A stretch of DNA of 64,000 nucleotides from Hirschia baltica ATCC 49814 (GTDB lineage Bacteria; Pseudomonadota; Alphaproteobacteria; Caulobacterales; Hyphomonadaceae). The position numbers were made by a program, and so were the translations under genes. The stretch lies in assembly GCF_000023785.1 (NCBI RefSeq), contig NC_012982.1:3286001-3350000 (forward strand). The letters are read 5' to 3'. Positions 49,901 through 59,524 of this stretch are shown piece after piece. The stretch's first letter is position 1; the number at the start of each line of letters is the position of its first letter. Under the pieces are notes generated by a model. That model did not search any database. It saw only the letters and a program-made list of their open reading frames with translations, and was not told the DNA's origin.

Positions 49901-51025
49901 TCAAACACGCAATGGCATCAACACATATTGCGCACCCTGATCAGCCAGATCAGTCACACGCGCAGAAGATGCGCTGTCATTTAGCTCAAAGCGAATTTCA
50001 TCGCCTTCAATCTGTTGCGTCACATCAAGCAAATAGCGTGCGTTGAAACCAATTTCCATTGGTTCATCACTGTATTGCGCTTCTAACTCTTCAACACCCT
50101 GCCCTGTTTCAGCATTTGAAACCTGAAGAACAAGCTTGTCGTTTTCTAAAGTCAGCTTCACAGAACGCGAACGTTCAGCGGATACAGTCGCAACACGGTC
50201 AACAGCGCTTTTAAACTCAGAATTCTTCAAAACAAGAATCTTGCTGTTGGATTGAGGAATAACCCGAGAGTAATCAGGGAAAGATCCATCAATCAATTTA
50301 GACGTGATAACAGCATCACCCACTTTAACGACGATTTTGGACTCAGATGTCGAAACACTCACATCACTATCTTGCGCGGCATCATCTAAAAGACGACGAA
50401 TTTCAGCAATTGCTTTGCGCGGGATAATAATGCCAGGAAGCGTTTCAGCGCCTTTAGGTGCATCTGCTTCAGCCAACGCCAATCTGTGTCCATCGGTTGC
50501 AACTGTACGCAATTTCACAGCGCCACCAACTTCTGTTCCGTGCATATATACACCATTCAGATAGTAACGTGTTTCTTCAGTAGAGATTGCAAATTTAGTT
50601 TTATCAATCAAACGACGAAAATCAGCGGCCGGAATCTCAAAAGAATTGGGAGCCTCTTCTTTAGACATGGTTTGAAAATCATCGGCTGGCAAAGTCGGCA
50701 ACGCAAAACGCGAGCGACCAGATGTGATCGTCAAGCGACGCGTTTCAGTGTCCAAAAGCAACCCAATATCCGATCCATCTGGCAGCTTGCGAACAACATC
50801 AAACAAAGTTTGTGCTGGCGCAGTCACAGATCCTGGCTTTTCAATATGCGCGATCGTCGTATCGGATGCTTCCATATCCAAATCCGTCGCAGTCAACCTC
50901 AGGCTCGTGCCCTCTGCATCAATTAGCACGTTCGACAAAATAGGAATTGTGTTGCGGCGCTCCACAACATTTTGAACGTGGGAAAGTGCTTTCATCAAAG
51001 CACCGCGGTCGATTGTCAGCTTCAT
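49901..51025 (-). CDS. dnaN: DNA polymerase III beta sliding clamp
   Basis: 374 aa, usual length. Three clamp domains; the start MKLTIDRGALMKAL and the ending YVLMPLRV are typical. It encircles DNA and holds polymerases by clamp-binding motifs such as QLSLF/QLDLF. AGGTGA precedes the ATG. A hairpin lies in the dnaA-dnaN gap. Confidence 0.98.
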   Translation of the reverse strand: MKLTIDRGALMKALSHVQNVVERRNTIPILSNVLIDAEGTSLRLTATDLDMEASDTTIAHIEKPGSVTAPAQTLFDVVRKLPDGSDIGLLLDTETRRLTITSGRSRFALPTLPADDFQTMSKEEAPNSFEIPAADFRRLIDKTKFAISTEETRYYLNGVYMHGTEVGGAVKLRTVATDGHRLALAEADAPKGAETLPGIIIPRKAIAEIRRLLDDAAQDSDVSVSTSESKIVVKVGDAVITSKLIDGSFPDYSRVIPQSNSKILVLKNSEFKSAVDRVATVSAERSRSVKLTLENDKLVLQVSNAETGQGVEELEAQYSDEPMEIGFNARYLLDVTQQIEGDEIRFELNDSASSARVTDLADQGAQYVLMPLRV

Positions 51026-51099
51026 ATGCAGTCACCTGCTTTGGATACGGCTTTTATATAATCAGAGAATTCCGATCATATGCGAACTCATGTGGATGC

Positions 51100-51123
51100 G
51101 GCCCGCCTTTGAAAGGACGGGCC
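51100..51123 (-). other. GC-rich hairpin between dnaA and dnaN
   Basis: GGCCCG/CGGGCC plus CCTTT/AAAGG with one bulged A. No T-run follows on the minus strand, so it may be a pause site or attenuator that decouples dnaA and dnaN expression. Confidence 0.45.
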
Positions 51124-51217
51124 GAAACCATATCTAGTTTTTTGTGTGAGGGAAGCCTCTAGATGCGTCAAGATTTAAAAATACGCACCTAAAATGCAAT
51201 TCAGCCCAAAAAATACT

Positions 51218-52720
51218 CTAATTGAATTGCTGATTGCGCGGGTCATCCATAATTTGACGCTGCAATTTCACGATTTCATCCCCAAGTTCACTCTCAAGGT
51301 CGATACGCTCCTGCACTTTACGGCAAGCATATATCACAGTGGTGTGGTCACGTTTCCCAAAATTGAATCCGATGAGCGGGTAAGAACACGTCGTCAATTC
51401 ACGGCAAAAATACATCGCAATCTGACGCGGCTGCGCCAAATTACGACGACGCGATGCAGAATCTAGATCAGCTTTTGTCACGCCATAGTATTTTGCGACA
51501 ACATCTTTAATCGTATCAATCTTAGGTGCGCGACGCTCACCAACAATCAAACGAATAGCATTTTCAACAGCTGCTTCAGTCACAGGCTTATTCGCGAGTA
51601 CAGTTCCTGCAAAAACATTTCGCACTGCTCCGTAAAGTGCACGCCCTGATGCGGTTAAACGTTCCGCCATCATATCAATCCATGCATCTTCCAAAGAAAA
51701 CTCAGGGAAGTCCTCTTTGATAATTGCAATTTTTGAACGAATAATTTCAGCACGCATCTCAATTTCAGGACGATGAACCTCAACAACCACGCCGCCTTGA
51801 ATATCGTCACGCATACGATCATCTAAACACTCAAGACGTGTCGGTGCAGCATCTGCTGATAGAACCACTTTTCCACCATTAGATGTTACCGCGCGAAGAT
51901 GTTGGAAGAACTCTTTTAAGGTCGCGGCACGAGATGTAATAAGCTGCAAATCATCCAAAAGAACAATATCGGCATTTCTAATGCGATTACGCTGAGCGCT
52001 TGTATCTTTTTGACGGACACCCTCAACAAATGACAGCATAAAATCTTCTGCACTCATATATACAGCTGATTTAGCTTTCGTTTGCACCGCGCAATCATGC
52101 TCGATCGCACGCAACAAATGCGTCTTGCCAACGCCATGCGCTCCATAAAAAAGCACGACAGAAACAGGACCAACAATGCCAGAAGCGACTTTACGCGCAA
52201 TATTTGCTGCAAGCTGATTGCTATCACCGACAACAAGCGTGTCAAAAGTCTGTGTTAGATCTACGCCTTGCGTAAAATCTACACTTTCTTTTTTGTCTGC
52301 TACTTTGGTGTTTTCTGCTGATGCCTTTACAGACACCGCTTTTTTGTTCTGATTTGCACGATTAGTTTTCGCTAAAGCTTTCAAATCTTCACACAGATCT
52401 GCATCTGCCATAAGATTTACAGGACGGGATTTAGGGTCAAGCGCAGCCCAAACACCCGTAATGTTTCTCATATAATCACGATCAATACGTTCGCGATCAA
52501 TTCTTGATTCCGTTGACAAAGTCACAGTGCCATCAACTTCAGCCACAAAGACTAAAGACGCCATCCATTTATCGAATGAACTCGCACCATATAAGTCACG
52601 CAATTTTGCGCGCACTTCACTCCAAATGACAGGACCACGTCCTCCTTCGGAAAGTATTTCAGCTTGCATGTCCAAGTCACCAAATAGCGACATGGATTCT
52701 TTATGTGTTTGGTTGTCCAT
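51218..52720 (-). CDS. dnaA: Chromosomal replication initiator DnaA
   Basis: 500 aa from ATG 52720; GTG 52729 is an alternative. Domain I lies at about 30-100, a flexible linker follows, then the AAA+ domain with GAHGVGKTH (Walker A) and VLLDDLQLI (Walker B). Domain IV contains the DNA-binding signature around RDHTTVIYACRKV. It binds DnaA boxes and melts the origin. Two identical TTACCCACA sites near its start suggest self-regulation. Confidence 0.97.
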   Translation of the reverse strand: MDNQTHKESMSLFGDLDMQAEILSEGGRGPVIWSEVRAKLRDLYGASSFDKWMASLVFVAEVDGTVTLSTESRIDRERIDRDYMRNITGVWAALDPKSRPVNLMADADLCEDLKALAKTNRANQNKKAVSVKASAENTKVADKKESVDFTQGVDLTQTFDTLVVGDSNQLAANIARKVASGIVGPVSVVLFYGAHGVGKTHLLRAIEHDCAVQTKAKSAVYMSAEDFMLSFVEGVRQKDTSAQRNRIRNADIVLLDDLQLITSRAATLKEFFQHLRAVTSNGGKVVLSADAAPTRLECLDDRMRDDIQGGVVVEVHRPEIEMRAEIIRSKIAIIKEDFPEFSLEDAWIDMMAERLTASGRALYGAVRNVFAGTVLANKPVTEAAVENAIRLIVGERRAPKIDTIKDVVAKYYGVTKADLDSASRRRNLAQPRQIAMYFCRELTTCSYPLIGFNFGKRDHTTVIYACRKVQERIDLESELGDEIVKLQRQIMDDPRNQQFN

Positions 52721-53172
52721 CTTACCCACAGCCCCAAATTCTTATTTTATAAATAGCCCTCCTTACCCACAGTTATTTTAGATACGCCACTCTCGTTCAC
52801 ACCCATGAACAAGCGGTGTGTGGCGTCCTTCTGCAGTGCAAGGAGAAACTTTCTCTGAGGAGGAGATAATCATCAAAATTAACCCTGTTAGTCAACGGAT
52901 ATTCACAGGTTAGGTCACACCCGCCAAAACATTTTTTTTGTCAAATCAGCACTAATTTTAAAAAGACAAGTGATTCCAGAGACCTAGAAAAAATGAGAAA
53001 AACGCAAGCGAAAAAAGACTCTTTTTTTACGAAAAAAAACACACAGCACACGGATGACTTCCATTGCGAGTCGGCTGCTTCATTTACCATGTTTTGACAA
53101 GACCATTTCTCCGCATTTCAACAGAAACAATCACTTTATTCTCTGGATATTGCTAATAGCAATATAATGGGC
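52721..53172. promoter_or_regulatory. dnaA upstream region with DnaA-box-like and GANTC sites
   Basis: CTTACCCACAG occurs twice in the same orientation (52721-52731, overlapping the dnaA 5' end, and 52762-52772); each holds TTACCCACA, one base from the TTATCCACA DnaA box. A weaker copy, ATATTCACA, is at 52899-52907. Three GANTC sites (52972-52976, 53017-53021, 53068-53072) are potential CcrM methylation sites. No gene found. It fits dnaA promoter control; origin function is not shown. Confidence 0.55.
53147..53165. promoter_or_regulatory. Perfect dyad between rpsT terminator and dnaA region
   Basis: ATATTGCT (53147-53154) and AGCAATAT (53158-53165) flank AAT. The short arms and 3-base spacer resemble a transcription-factor operator more than an RNA hairpin. 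Confidence 0.4.
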
Positions 53173-53203
53173 AAAAATAAAGGCAAGCTACATGAGCCTG
53201 CCT
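53173..53203 (-). terminator. Terminator after rpsT
   Basis: AGGCAAGCT (53181-53189) pairs with AGCCTGCCT (53195-53203) with one imperfect pair; on the minus strand TTATTTTT follows. Confidence 0.8.
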
Positions 53204-53231
53204 CTTATTCTTAAACCCGAAGGCTTTATGT

Positions 53232-53495
53232 TTATGCCATCGCCTTAACGCGAGATGATAAACGAGACACTTTACGTGAACCTGTGTTGCGGTGAAGGAT
53301 ACCTTTACCTACAGCACGCATGATTTCTGGCTGTGCCGCTTTTAGCGCAGCTTGTGCAGCAGCTTGATCGCCACCCGCAATAGCTTCTTCTACGCGACGA
53401 ATAAAAGTACGCATACGTGAACGGCGATTCTTGTTAACAGCCGTCTTCCGCTCGATCTTACGTACCATCTTTTTGGCGGAACTAGTGTTGGCCAT
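53232..53495 (-). CDS. rpsT: 30S ribosomal protein S20
   Basis: 87 aa, the usual size. Lys/Arg/Ala-rich helical protein beginning [17 protein letters not shown], with [10 protein letters not shown]-like core and the C-terminal motif [16 protein letters not shown] that binds 16S rRNA. It helps early 30S assembly. A clear terminator follows. Confidence 0.98.
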   Translation of the reverse strand: MANTSSAKKMVRKIERKTAVNKNRRSRMRTFIRRVEEAIAGGDQAAAQAALKAAQPEIMRAVGKGILHRNTGSRKVSRLSSRVKAMA

Positions 53496-53539
53496 ATAGT
53501 GCAGTCTCCGAACATAAAATTAGGTTAGAGCAGTCTATC

Positions 53540-53644
53540 TCACACATGGGACGGCCACTCAGAAGCGGGGTAGATACCAACAGGAGATATTTTCGTCAAC
53601 GATGAATCTTCAGAATCTCGAAATTCCTTCAGTTCAAACGCCAT
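53540..53644 (-). CDS. Possible 34-aa small ORF
   Basis: Starts two bases after the enoyl-CoA hydratase stop codon (TAAaATG) and encodes MAFELKEFRDSEDSSLTK.. to ..WPSHV. It lacks a clear ribosome site but could use translational coupling. It may also be noncoding. Confidence 0.22.
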   Translation of the reverse strand: MAFELKEFRDSEDSSLTKISPVGIYPASEWPSHV

Positions 53645-53645
53645 T

Positions 53646-54431
53646 TTACTTGTTATGCCACCGTGCAGGACGGTTTTCAATGAATGCAGCCATGCCTTCG
53701 TCAGCGTCTTCCAAGGCAAAAATCGCATGAAACGACTTACGCTCAAACGAAATCCCTTGAGAAAGCGTCGATTCATATGCTGTGTTAACTGCTTCTTTTA
53801 CCAACATTGAAGCCATGCGAGACTTGCTTGCAATATTCTTAGCCATTTCTTGTGCTAAATCCTGAAGCTCATCCGTAGGCGCTACTCTAGCCACCAATCC
53901 AGATGCGAGTGCTTCCTCTGCATTCAACATACGGCCAGTCAGACACATATCCATTGCTGTCGACTTACCAACAAACCGTGTCAGGCGCTGCGTCCCACCA
54001 ATTCCTGGCAATAGCGCAAGATTTATTTCAGGTTGTCCAAATTTCGCATTGCTCGCAGCCACGATAATGTCGCACATCATCGCAAGCTCACATCCACCAC
54101 CCAATGCATACCCCATAACGGCAGCTATTGTTGGTTTACGGCATTGCGCAACGCGTTCCCAATGAGACGTAATAAAATTTTCTTTTAAGTTTTGCGCATA
54201 ATCGCGGCCAGCCATCTCTTTAATGTCTGCTCCGCCAGCAAAAGCCTTTGTGCCCTTACCAGTTATAACAATACAACCAATCGTATCTTTGCTTTCGAAA
54301 TCATCAATCGCAAGGGCGACTTCTTTCATAAGCTGGTTAGAAAGAGCATTACGCTGCTCTGGCCGATTAAGCACAATAGTGGCAACACCTGTGGCTTCAT
54401 CTACGTTCGTTTCAATCAGCACATAGCTCAT
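53646..54431 (-). CDS. Enoyl-CoA hydratase
   Basis: 261 aa from ATG 54431 (AAGGAGA upstream); open frame extends to 54467 without a site. Crotonase fold: GGADIKEM with the oxyanion-hole Gly, GGGCELAMMCD, and the acidic residue in the FGQPEINLALLPGIGGTQRL segment. It hydrates 2-enoyl-CoA in fatty-acid oxidation. Conserved next to rpsT and mutM in alphaproteobacteria as I recall. Confidence 0.95.
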   Translation of the reverse strand: MSYVLIETNVDEATGVATIVLNRPEQRNALSNQLMKEVALAIDDFESKDTIGCIVITGKGTKAFAGGADIKEMAGRDYAQNLKENFITSHWERVAQCRKPTIAAVMGYALGGGCELAMMCDIIVAASNAKFGQPEINLALLPGIGGTQRLTRFVGKSTAMDMCLTGRMLNAEEALASGLVARVAPTDELQDLAQEMAKNIASKSRMASMLVKEAVNTAYESTLSQGISFERKSFHAIFALEDADEGMAAFIENRPARWHNK

Positions 54432-54475
54432 AAAAATTCTCCTTGCGTCGTACCGCCTCGACGGCAAACTGCAAA

Positions 54476-54883
54476 TTAGTCGTTCATAACCGATGATGCT
54501 GGACGTACGACAAGCTTAAACTCAGATCGCACAATACCATCACCGCTGATCAGGCTGATATAAAGGCGCTCATTTCCGCGCTCAAATACCAAGGGTTGCT
54601 CTTTTAAAACCCAACCGAATGCCGGCAAAGTTTCCTCAAAGAAAAACCGTGACTGATCTACCGTTCCTTTGCCTTCGGCCGACACCTCTACGATGCGCCC
54701 AAAAGGTGTTTCAAACTCAACAGGTTCCGCCAGCTCGGCAAAACCAGCTGGCAAAGGAATATCCTGAATTGTTTCTAAAAAATCTACTGCGCTGGCTGGT
54801 ACAGCAAAACTCAACGAAAATACAAGAGCCCCCAGCAATGATAAAAAGTGTCGGCGCAATATTGATGCACAAAGAAACATCAT
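54476..54883 (-). CDS. Uncharacterised periplasmic protein
   Basis: 135 aa from ATG 54883 (a second ATG follows). A signal peptide ends at ASA (about 34). The mature part is a small mixed domain (VEFETPFGRIVEVSAEG, LPAFGWVLKEQPLVFERGNE). The pattern recalls small exported proteins next to mutM in related genomes, but I do not name a family. Confidence 0.65.
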   Translation of the reverse strand: MMFLCASILRRHFLSLLGALVFSLSFAVPASAVDFLETIQDIPLPAGFAELAEPVEFETPFGRIVEVSAEGKGTVDQSRFFFEETLPAFGWVLKEQPLVFERGNERLYISLISGDGIVRSEFKLVVRPASSVMND

Positions 54884-54968
54884 CAGCCCCTTCCTTTTGT
54901 AGCTTGTTGCCCAAAGATAGCAAAATAGCGCTATACCCACTTTCTAACAAGCACACCTTTTCAAAAGC

Positions 54969-55814
54969 TTACTTTTGACAAGACGCACAAAAGAATGTCG
55001 ATCTGCCCGACTGAGAGATACGCTGCACCGGTTTGTCACACACTTTACAAGGCTCATTTTCTCGACCGTAAACCAAGAAATTGTGCTGAAAATAACCTAG
55101 TTTGCCATCTGTTTGAGCAAAATCGGATATAGAAGAACCGCCCGCTTCAATTGCCTCACTGATGACATCCTTAACGATGGGTGCCAGTTTTTCAGCTCTC
55201 TTACCTTTTATAGTGGAAGATATTCGTGTCGGAGAAATACCTGCGCGAAACAACGCTTCACACACATATATATTGCCAAGCCCAGCAACCACTCTTTGAT
55301 CAAGTAAGGCTGATTTAATGGGCGAAGATTTTTTTTGCAAAACTTCATTTAAATGCGCTGCAGAGAAATGATTTGATAAAGGCTCAGGCCCTAACTTTGA
55401 AAAACGCTTGGATTTTTCGGCTTCGCCAGCACGATATAACTCCATAAACCCAAAGCGTCTTGGATCATTAAACGTCACTTTCAGATTATCCTCTAAATGA
55501 AAGACAACATGATCATGTTTTGGATTTCCAGCAATTGCATGCGCAAATATATCGAAGCCTTCTCCTTCTATGGAAAAACGGCCCGTCATCCCCAAATGCA
55601 TGGTCAACAATTCACCTGATGAAAGCTCAACCATCAAGAATTTTGCGCGCCGATCCAAACGCTCTATTTTTACACCTTGAAGGCGTTGAGAAAAATCATC
55701 AGGAAACGGAAAACGTAAATCAGCACGCCGCAATTCGACGCGTTCAATGACGCGACCTTGCATTGCGGGGATTAAACCGCGACGAACAGTCTCTACTTCA
55801 GGAAGCTCTGGCAT
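54969..55814 (-). CDS. mutM: Formamidopyrimidine-DNA glycosylase
   Basis: 281 aa. The start MPELPEVETVRRGL gives the N-terminal Pro2 nucleophile and Glu3. H2TH domain with HLGMTGRF and the C-terminal zinc finger using CKVC and CASC. It removes 8-oxoguanine and nicks the strand. It is divergent from ubiE. Confidence 0.97.
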   Translation of the reverse strand: MPELPEVETVRRGLIPAMQGRVIERVELRRADLRFPFPDDFSQRLQGVKIERLDRRAKFLMVELSSGELLTMHLGMTGRFSIEGEGFDIFAHAIAGNPKHDHVVFHLEDNLKVTFNDPRRFGFMELYRAGEAEKSKRFSKLGPEPLSNHFSAAHLNEVLQKKSSPIKSALLDQRVVAGLGNIYVCEALFRAGISPTRISSTIKGKRAEKLAPIVKDVISEAIEAGGSSISDFAQTDGKLGYFQHNFLVYGRENEPCKVCDKPVQRISQSGRSTFFCASCQK

Positions 55815-55895
55815 TCAGATAGCTATAGCGCGTAAGCAAAGCTTCGCCTATGGTGTTCGTCAAAATACTAAAACTATAGTCCACAGGATGAATTG

Positions 55896-56654
55896 ATGAC
55901 GGGCGAAAAAGTATCATTCGGGTTTGAAGACGTTTCAGAAGAAGAAAAAGTCTCACGCGTTAAAGGTGTTTTCCGTTCCGTTGCTTCCAAATACGATCTT
56001 ATGAATGATCTCATGTCTGGGGGCATTCATCGTATCTGGAAATCCAACACGATTGCCCGCTTAAATCCGCAACCGGGTGAATTACTTCTTGATTGCGCAG
56101 GCGGCACGGGTGATATCGCGCGCGCTTTCGTTGCAAAGGCAGAGGAAGTTCGCCAACGCCGAGGCGGCGAACCTGCTATGGCTATTGTCACAGACATTAA
56201 TGACGACATGCTATTGGCGGGATTAGAGCAACGCGGCGATGACGGATTGATATGGGCATGTGCCGATGCAACCAAACTCCCCTTCCCCGACAAATGCGTA
56301 GATGTCGTGACAATTTCATTTGGCATTAGAAACGTTGTCGATATTCCAGCAGCACTGCGAGAGTTTCGCCGCGTCTTAAAACCTGGCGGCCGTTTTGCCT
56401 GTCTTGAGTTTTCACATATGGCGACCAAAGAAATGCAGGCTGCCTATGATGCGTATTCTTTTAATGTCATCCCGCAATTAGGAAAAATAGTGACCGGCGA
56501 TAAAGACAGTTATCAATACCTTGTCGAATCGATCCGCCGCTTCCCTAAACAAGAAAAATTTGCAGACATGATAAAAGAAGCAGGTTTTTCCAAAGTCTCC
56601 TTCACAAATTATACTGGCGGTGTTGCTGCTCTACACACAGGTTGGGCGATTTAA
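55896..56654 (+). CDS. ubiE: Demethylmenaquinone/ubiquinone methyltransferase UbiE
   Basis: 252 aa from ATG 55896 (AGGA upstream). Class I SAM methyltransferase with family motifs [29 protein letters not shown] and [19 protein letters not shown]. It C-methylates the ubiquinone ring precursor. Six bases before ubiB, so co-transcribed. Confidence 0.97.
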   Translation: MTGEKVSFGFEDVSEEEKVSRVKGVFRSVASKYDLMNDLMSGGIHRIWKSNTIARLNPQPGELLLDCAGGTGDIARAFVAKAEEVRQRRGGEPAMAIVTDINDDMLLAGLEQRGDDGLIWACADATKLPFPDKCVDVVTISFGIRNVVDIPAALREFRRVLKPGGRFACLEFSHMATKEMQAAYDAYSFNVIPQLGKIVTGDKDSYQYLVESIRRFPKQEKFADMIKEAGFSKVSFTNYTGGVAALHTGWAI

Positions 56655-56660
56655 CCGATT

Positions 56661-58208
56661 ATGTTTAAAGCCATTGCAGATTATTACCGCTTGATAAAAG
56701 CGGGGACGACACTCGCAAGACATGATGTTTTGATACCTAGCGATATTCGACGCCACTTGCCGTGGCCGGGCAAACTTGTGGGCATGGTGCTGCGTTTATT
56801 TTCTGGTGGCAGCAAAAAGAAAAGCACTGGCGACCGCTTGGCATCCGCCCTTGAAAAAATGGGCCCAGCTTATGTGAAGCTGGGACAAATCCTCGCCACT
56901 CGACCAGACATTATAGGGATAAAAAACGCACAAGATCTTTCTCGTCTAAAGGACCGCGTTCCGCCTTTTTCAGTCGCACTCGCAGAAAAAGCACTCAAAG
57001 CCGAATTTGGAGACGAATGTTCAACACTCTTTCCACAATTAAGTGCACCTATTGCCGCAGCATCTATATCCCAAGTCCACAAAATACACACAGAAGATGG
57101 GTATAAAGCCCTCAAAATTTTAAGACCCGATGTTGAAAAACACATCGAAAAAGAATTGCGCGCCCTTCGGCGCCTTGCGCGTATAATCGAGAAATTTGTT
57201 CCTGATTCCAGACGTTTACGCCCAATAGACGCCGTTGAAACAATAGCTCGCTCTTTAACATTAGAGTTGGACCTGCGTTTTGAAGCCGGCGCTGCTTCTG
57301 AATTTAAAGAAGTTCTCAAAATCGATAATTATGCCGGCGCACCTGAAGTTGATTGGAAACGCACAAGCAAACGCGTTCTAACCACTGAATGGATATCTGG
57401 ACAGGCCATGACCCGGCTTGAGGGGATAAGTGACAAAGATCGTGAAGCGCTCGCTTATAAGGTTAATCGTAGTTTTCTTGCTTCCGCGCTAGATCATGGC
57501 TTTTTTCATGCCGACATTCATGAAGGCAATATGATACTACACCCCCCAGAAAAAGACGGGGATGAATATGAACTGACCTTTATTGATTTTGGAATTATGG
57601 GACGGATAGGTCCAAATGAGCGTCTTTTCCTTGCTGAAATCATAAATGGCTTCCTAACGCGCAATTACACCCGCCTTGCCCGTGTGCATTTTGAAAATGG
57701 CTATGTGCCGGCAGAGCATTCAATGGATGATTTTGCACAAGCATTAAGATCTGTAGGCGAGCCTATTCATGGGCAAACAGCAGAAGATCTTCCAATGGGC
57801 CGTATCATCATGCAATTGTTTGATATTACAGAACAATTTGGAATGCGCATGCGCCCAGAACTCGTGCTAATTCAAAAGACAATGGTACAAGTTGAAGGTG
57901 TTGCCCGCGCTATTTACCCGCCACATGATATATGGGAATCGGCGCGTCCAATCGTTGAGCGTTGGGTTGCGAGAGAATTTGGTCCTGTTGGCGCGGCCAA
58001 GCTAGCCCAGAATGTCGCCAATGAAGCAACTAACCGCATTAAACGCCTACCTGAATTCATGGACCGCGTTGATAATGCCTTGATTCAAATTGAAAATCCG
58101 CCGACACCGCCCAAACCACGTTCAAATTGGCCATTGTGGACTGTGACTTTGATATTAGGCAAAGCACTCGCCGCTCTAATTGGTTATCTTGTTGGTATTC
58201 ACGTTTAA
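56661..58208 (+). CDS. ubiB: UbiB (ABC1/ADCK) ubiquinone biosynthesis atypical kinase
   Basis: 515 aa. KLGQ motif in GPAYVKLGQILATR, AAASISQVH, and kinase catalytic elements including HADIHEGN and FIDFGIMG, with a C-terminal pair of membrane helices. It supports ubiquinone synthesis at the membrane. Directly after ubiE. Confidence 0.96.
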   Translation: MFKAIADYYRLIKAGTTLARHDVLIPSDIRRHLPWPGKLVGMVLRLFSGGSKKKSTGDRLASALEKMGPAYVKLGQILATRPDIIGIKNAQDLSRLKDRVPPFSVALAEKALKAEFGDECSTLFPQLSAPIAAASISQVHKIHTEDGYKALKILRPDVEKHIEKELRALRRLARIIEKFVPDSRRLRPIDAVETIARSLTLELDLRFEAGAASEFKEVLKIDNYAGAPEVDWKRTSKRVLTTEWISGQAMTRLEGISDKDREALAYKVNRSFLASALDHGFFHADIHEGNMILHPPEKDGDEYELTFIDFGIMGRIGPNERLFLAEIINGFLTRNYTRLARVHFENGYVPAEHSMDDFAQALRSVGEPIHGQTAEDLPMGRIIMQLFDITEQFGMRMRPELVLIQKTMVQVEGVARAIYPPHDIWESARPIVERWVAREFGPVGAAKLAQNVANEATNRIKRLPEFMDRVDNALIQIENPPTPPKPRSNWPLWTVTLILGKALAALIGYLVGIHV

Positions 58209-58301
58209 GAGATTACATAAAATCTGTTCGGCCCAATCCGTGCATTCCTCATAAATATACGTTAGAACAAGAACGTACAGACCCCTTTGGAGACACAAAA
58301 C

Positions 58302-59504
58302 GTGGCTGATAAATCAATTCTACTTATCATTGGCGGCGGGATAGCTGCCTATAAAAGCCTTGAGCTGATCCGTGAATTGGGCCGCGCTGGCGTTTCCACA
58401 CGCTGCATTTTAACTAAAGGTGGCGAGCAATTTGTAACCCCACTCACCGTCTCATCCCTCACAGGTGAGAAAGTATTTTCCGAACTTTTCGACCTCGATG
58501 ATGAAGCCGATATGGGTCATATCCAACTCTCTCGTTCCACGGATTTGGTTGTTGTCTGTCCCGCCACTGCGGATTTAATGGCGAAGTCCTGTGCCGGTAT
58601 TGCGAATGATCTAGCGACAACGACTCTACTTGCGACTGATAAACCGGTGTTCATGGTGCCAGCCATGAATGTGCGTATGTGGGACCATCCAGCAACCCAA
58701 CGCAATGTCAGACAATTACGCCTTGATGGTATTGAAGTGATGGAACCAGATATTGGCGAAATGGCATGTGGTGAATATGGGCCTGGTCGGCTGCCGGATG
58801 TTATGCGGATAAAAGATGAAATTCTGGATCATTTAGCACGCCCGATTGATGCGCCTCTTGCAGGCAAAAAAGCCGTTGTTACAGCCGGCCCAACACGCGA
58901 AGCCCTAGATCCGGTTCGATATATTTCAAATCATTCTTCAGGTAGGCAAGGCTATGCAATTGCCTCTGCACTATCTCGTCTTGGAGCCGACGTCACATTG
59001 GTGTCTGGTCCAACTTCCTTACCTCAACCGGCTGGTCTAAATTTTGTTCAAGTTGAAACAGCAATAGAGATGCTAGATGCTGTAAAATCAGGTTTGCCAT
59101 CAGATATTTTCGTTTCCGTCGCAGCAGTCGCGGATTGGAGACCGGCAGAACCATCAGATGTAAAAATCAAAGCCAAAACAACAAAAAAAGGCATGGGTTC
59201 AATCACGCTTGTTGAAAACCCTGATATTTTAAAAACCATTTCCCACATGAGCGAAGACCGCCCCAAGCTTGTTATTGGCTTTGCAGCAGAAACAAATGAT
59301 GTGGAAGATCACGCGCAAGGCAAGCTGGAACGCAAAGGCTGTGATTGGATCGTGGCAAATGATGTGTCTGGCGATGTGATGGGCGGAGCTGAAAACGAAA
59401 TCGCCATTGTTAAACGTGATGGCATTGAACGTTTACCACGCATGAGCAAAGCATTTGTCGCCCAAAATCTCGCCAAACGTATCGCTGAGAGCTTTAAGGA
59501 CTAG
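58302..59504 (+). CDS. coaBC: Bifunctional CoaBC (PPC decarboxylase / PPC synthetase)
   Basis: 400 aa. GTG 58302 follows GGAG; a TTG 15 bases upstream is less likely. The N-terminal flavin-dependent CoaC domain starts LLIIGGGIAAYKSLEL, with PAMNVRMW further on; the C-terminal CoaB domain begins VTAGPTREALDPVRYISN, uses CTP and carries GFAAETND. It makes 4'-phosphopantetheine for CoA. 94 bp after ubiB on the same strand. Confidence 0.97.
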   Translation: MADKSILLIIGGGIAAYKSLELIRELGRAGVSTRCILTKGGEQFVTPLTVSSLTGEKVFSELFDLDDEADMGHIQLSRSTDLVVVCPATADLMAKSCAGIANDLATTTLLATDKPVFMVPAMNVRMWDHPATQRNVRQLRLDGIEVMEPDIGEMACGEYGPGRLPDVMRIKDEILDHLARPIDAPLAGKKAVVTAGPTREALDPVRYISNHSSGRQGYAIASALSRLGADVTLVSGPTSLPQPAGLNFVQVETAIEMLDAVKSGLPSDIFVSVAAVADWRPAEPSDVKIKAKTTKKGMGSITLVENPDILKTISHMSEDRPKLVIGFAAETNDVEDHAQGKLERKGCDWIVANDVSGDVMGGAENEIAIVKRDGIERLPRMSKAFVAQNLAKRIAESFKD

Positions 59505-59524
59505 CCACATCCTCGGTTGCCGCA

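Noticed and set aside
50486-50926. 146-codon frame antisense to dnaN
   Set aside because: Fully inside dnaN on the other strand; Ser/Arg/Cys-rich nonsense composition.
51100-51123. Rho-independent terminator between dnaA and dnaN
   Set aside because: The hairpin is good but has no T-run on the minus strand, so it was listed only as a stem-loop.
52721-53231. The dnaA-rpsT gap as the chromosomal origin
   Set aside because: Only two or three near-consensus DnaA boxes and no clear unwinding element pattern; in related organisms the origin is not at dnaA. Cannot be confirmed from sequence alone.
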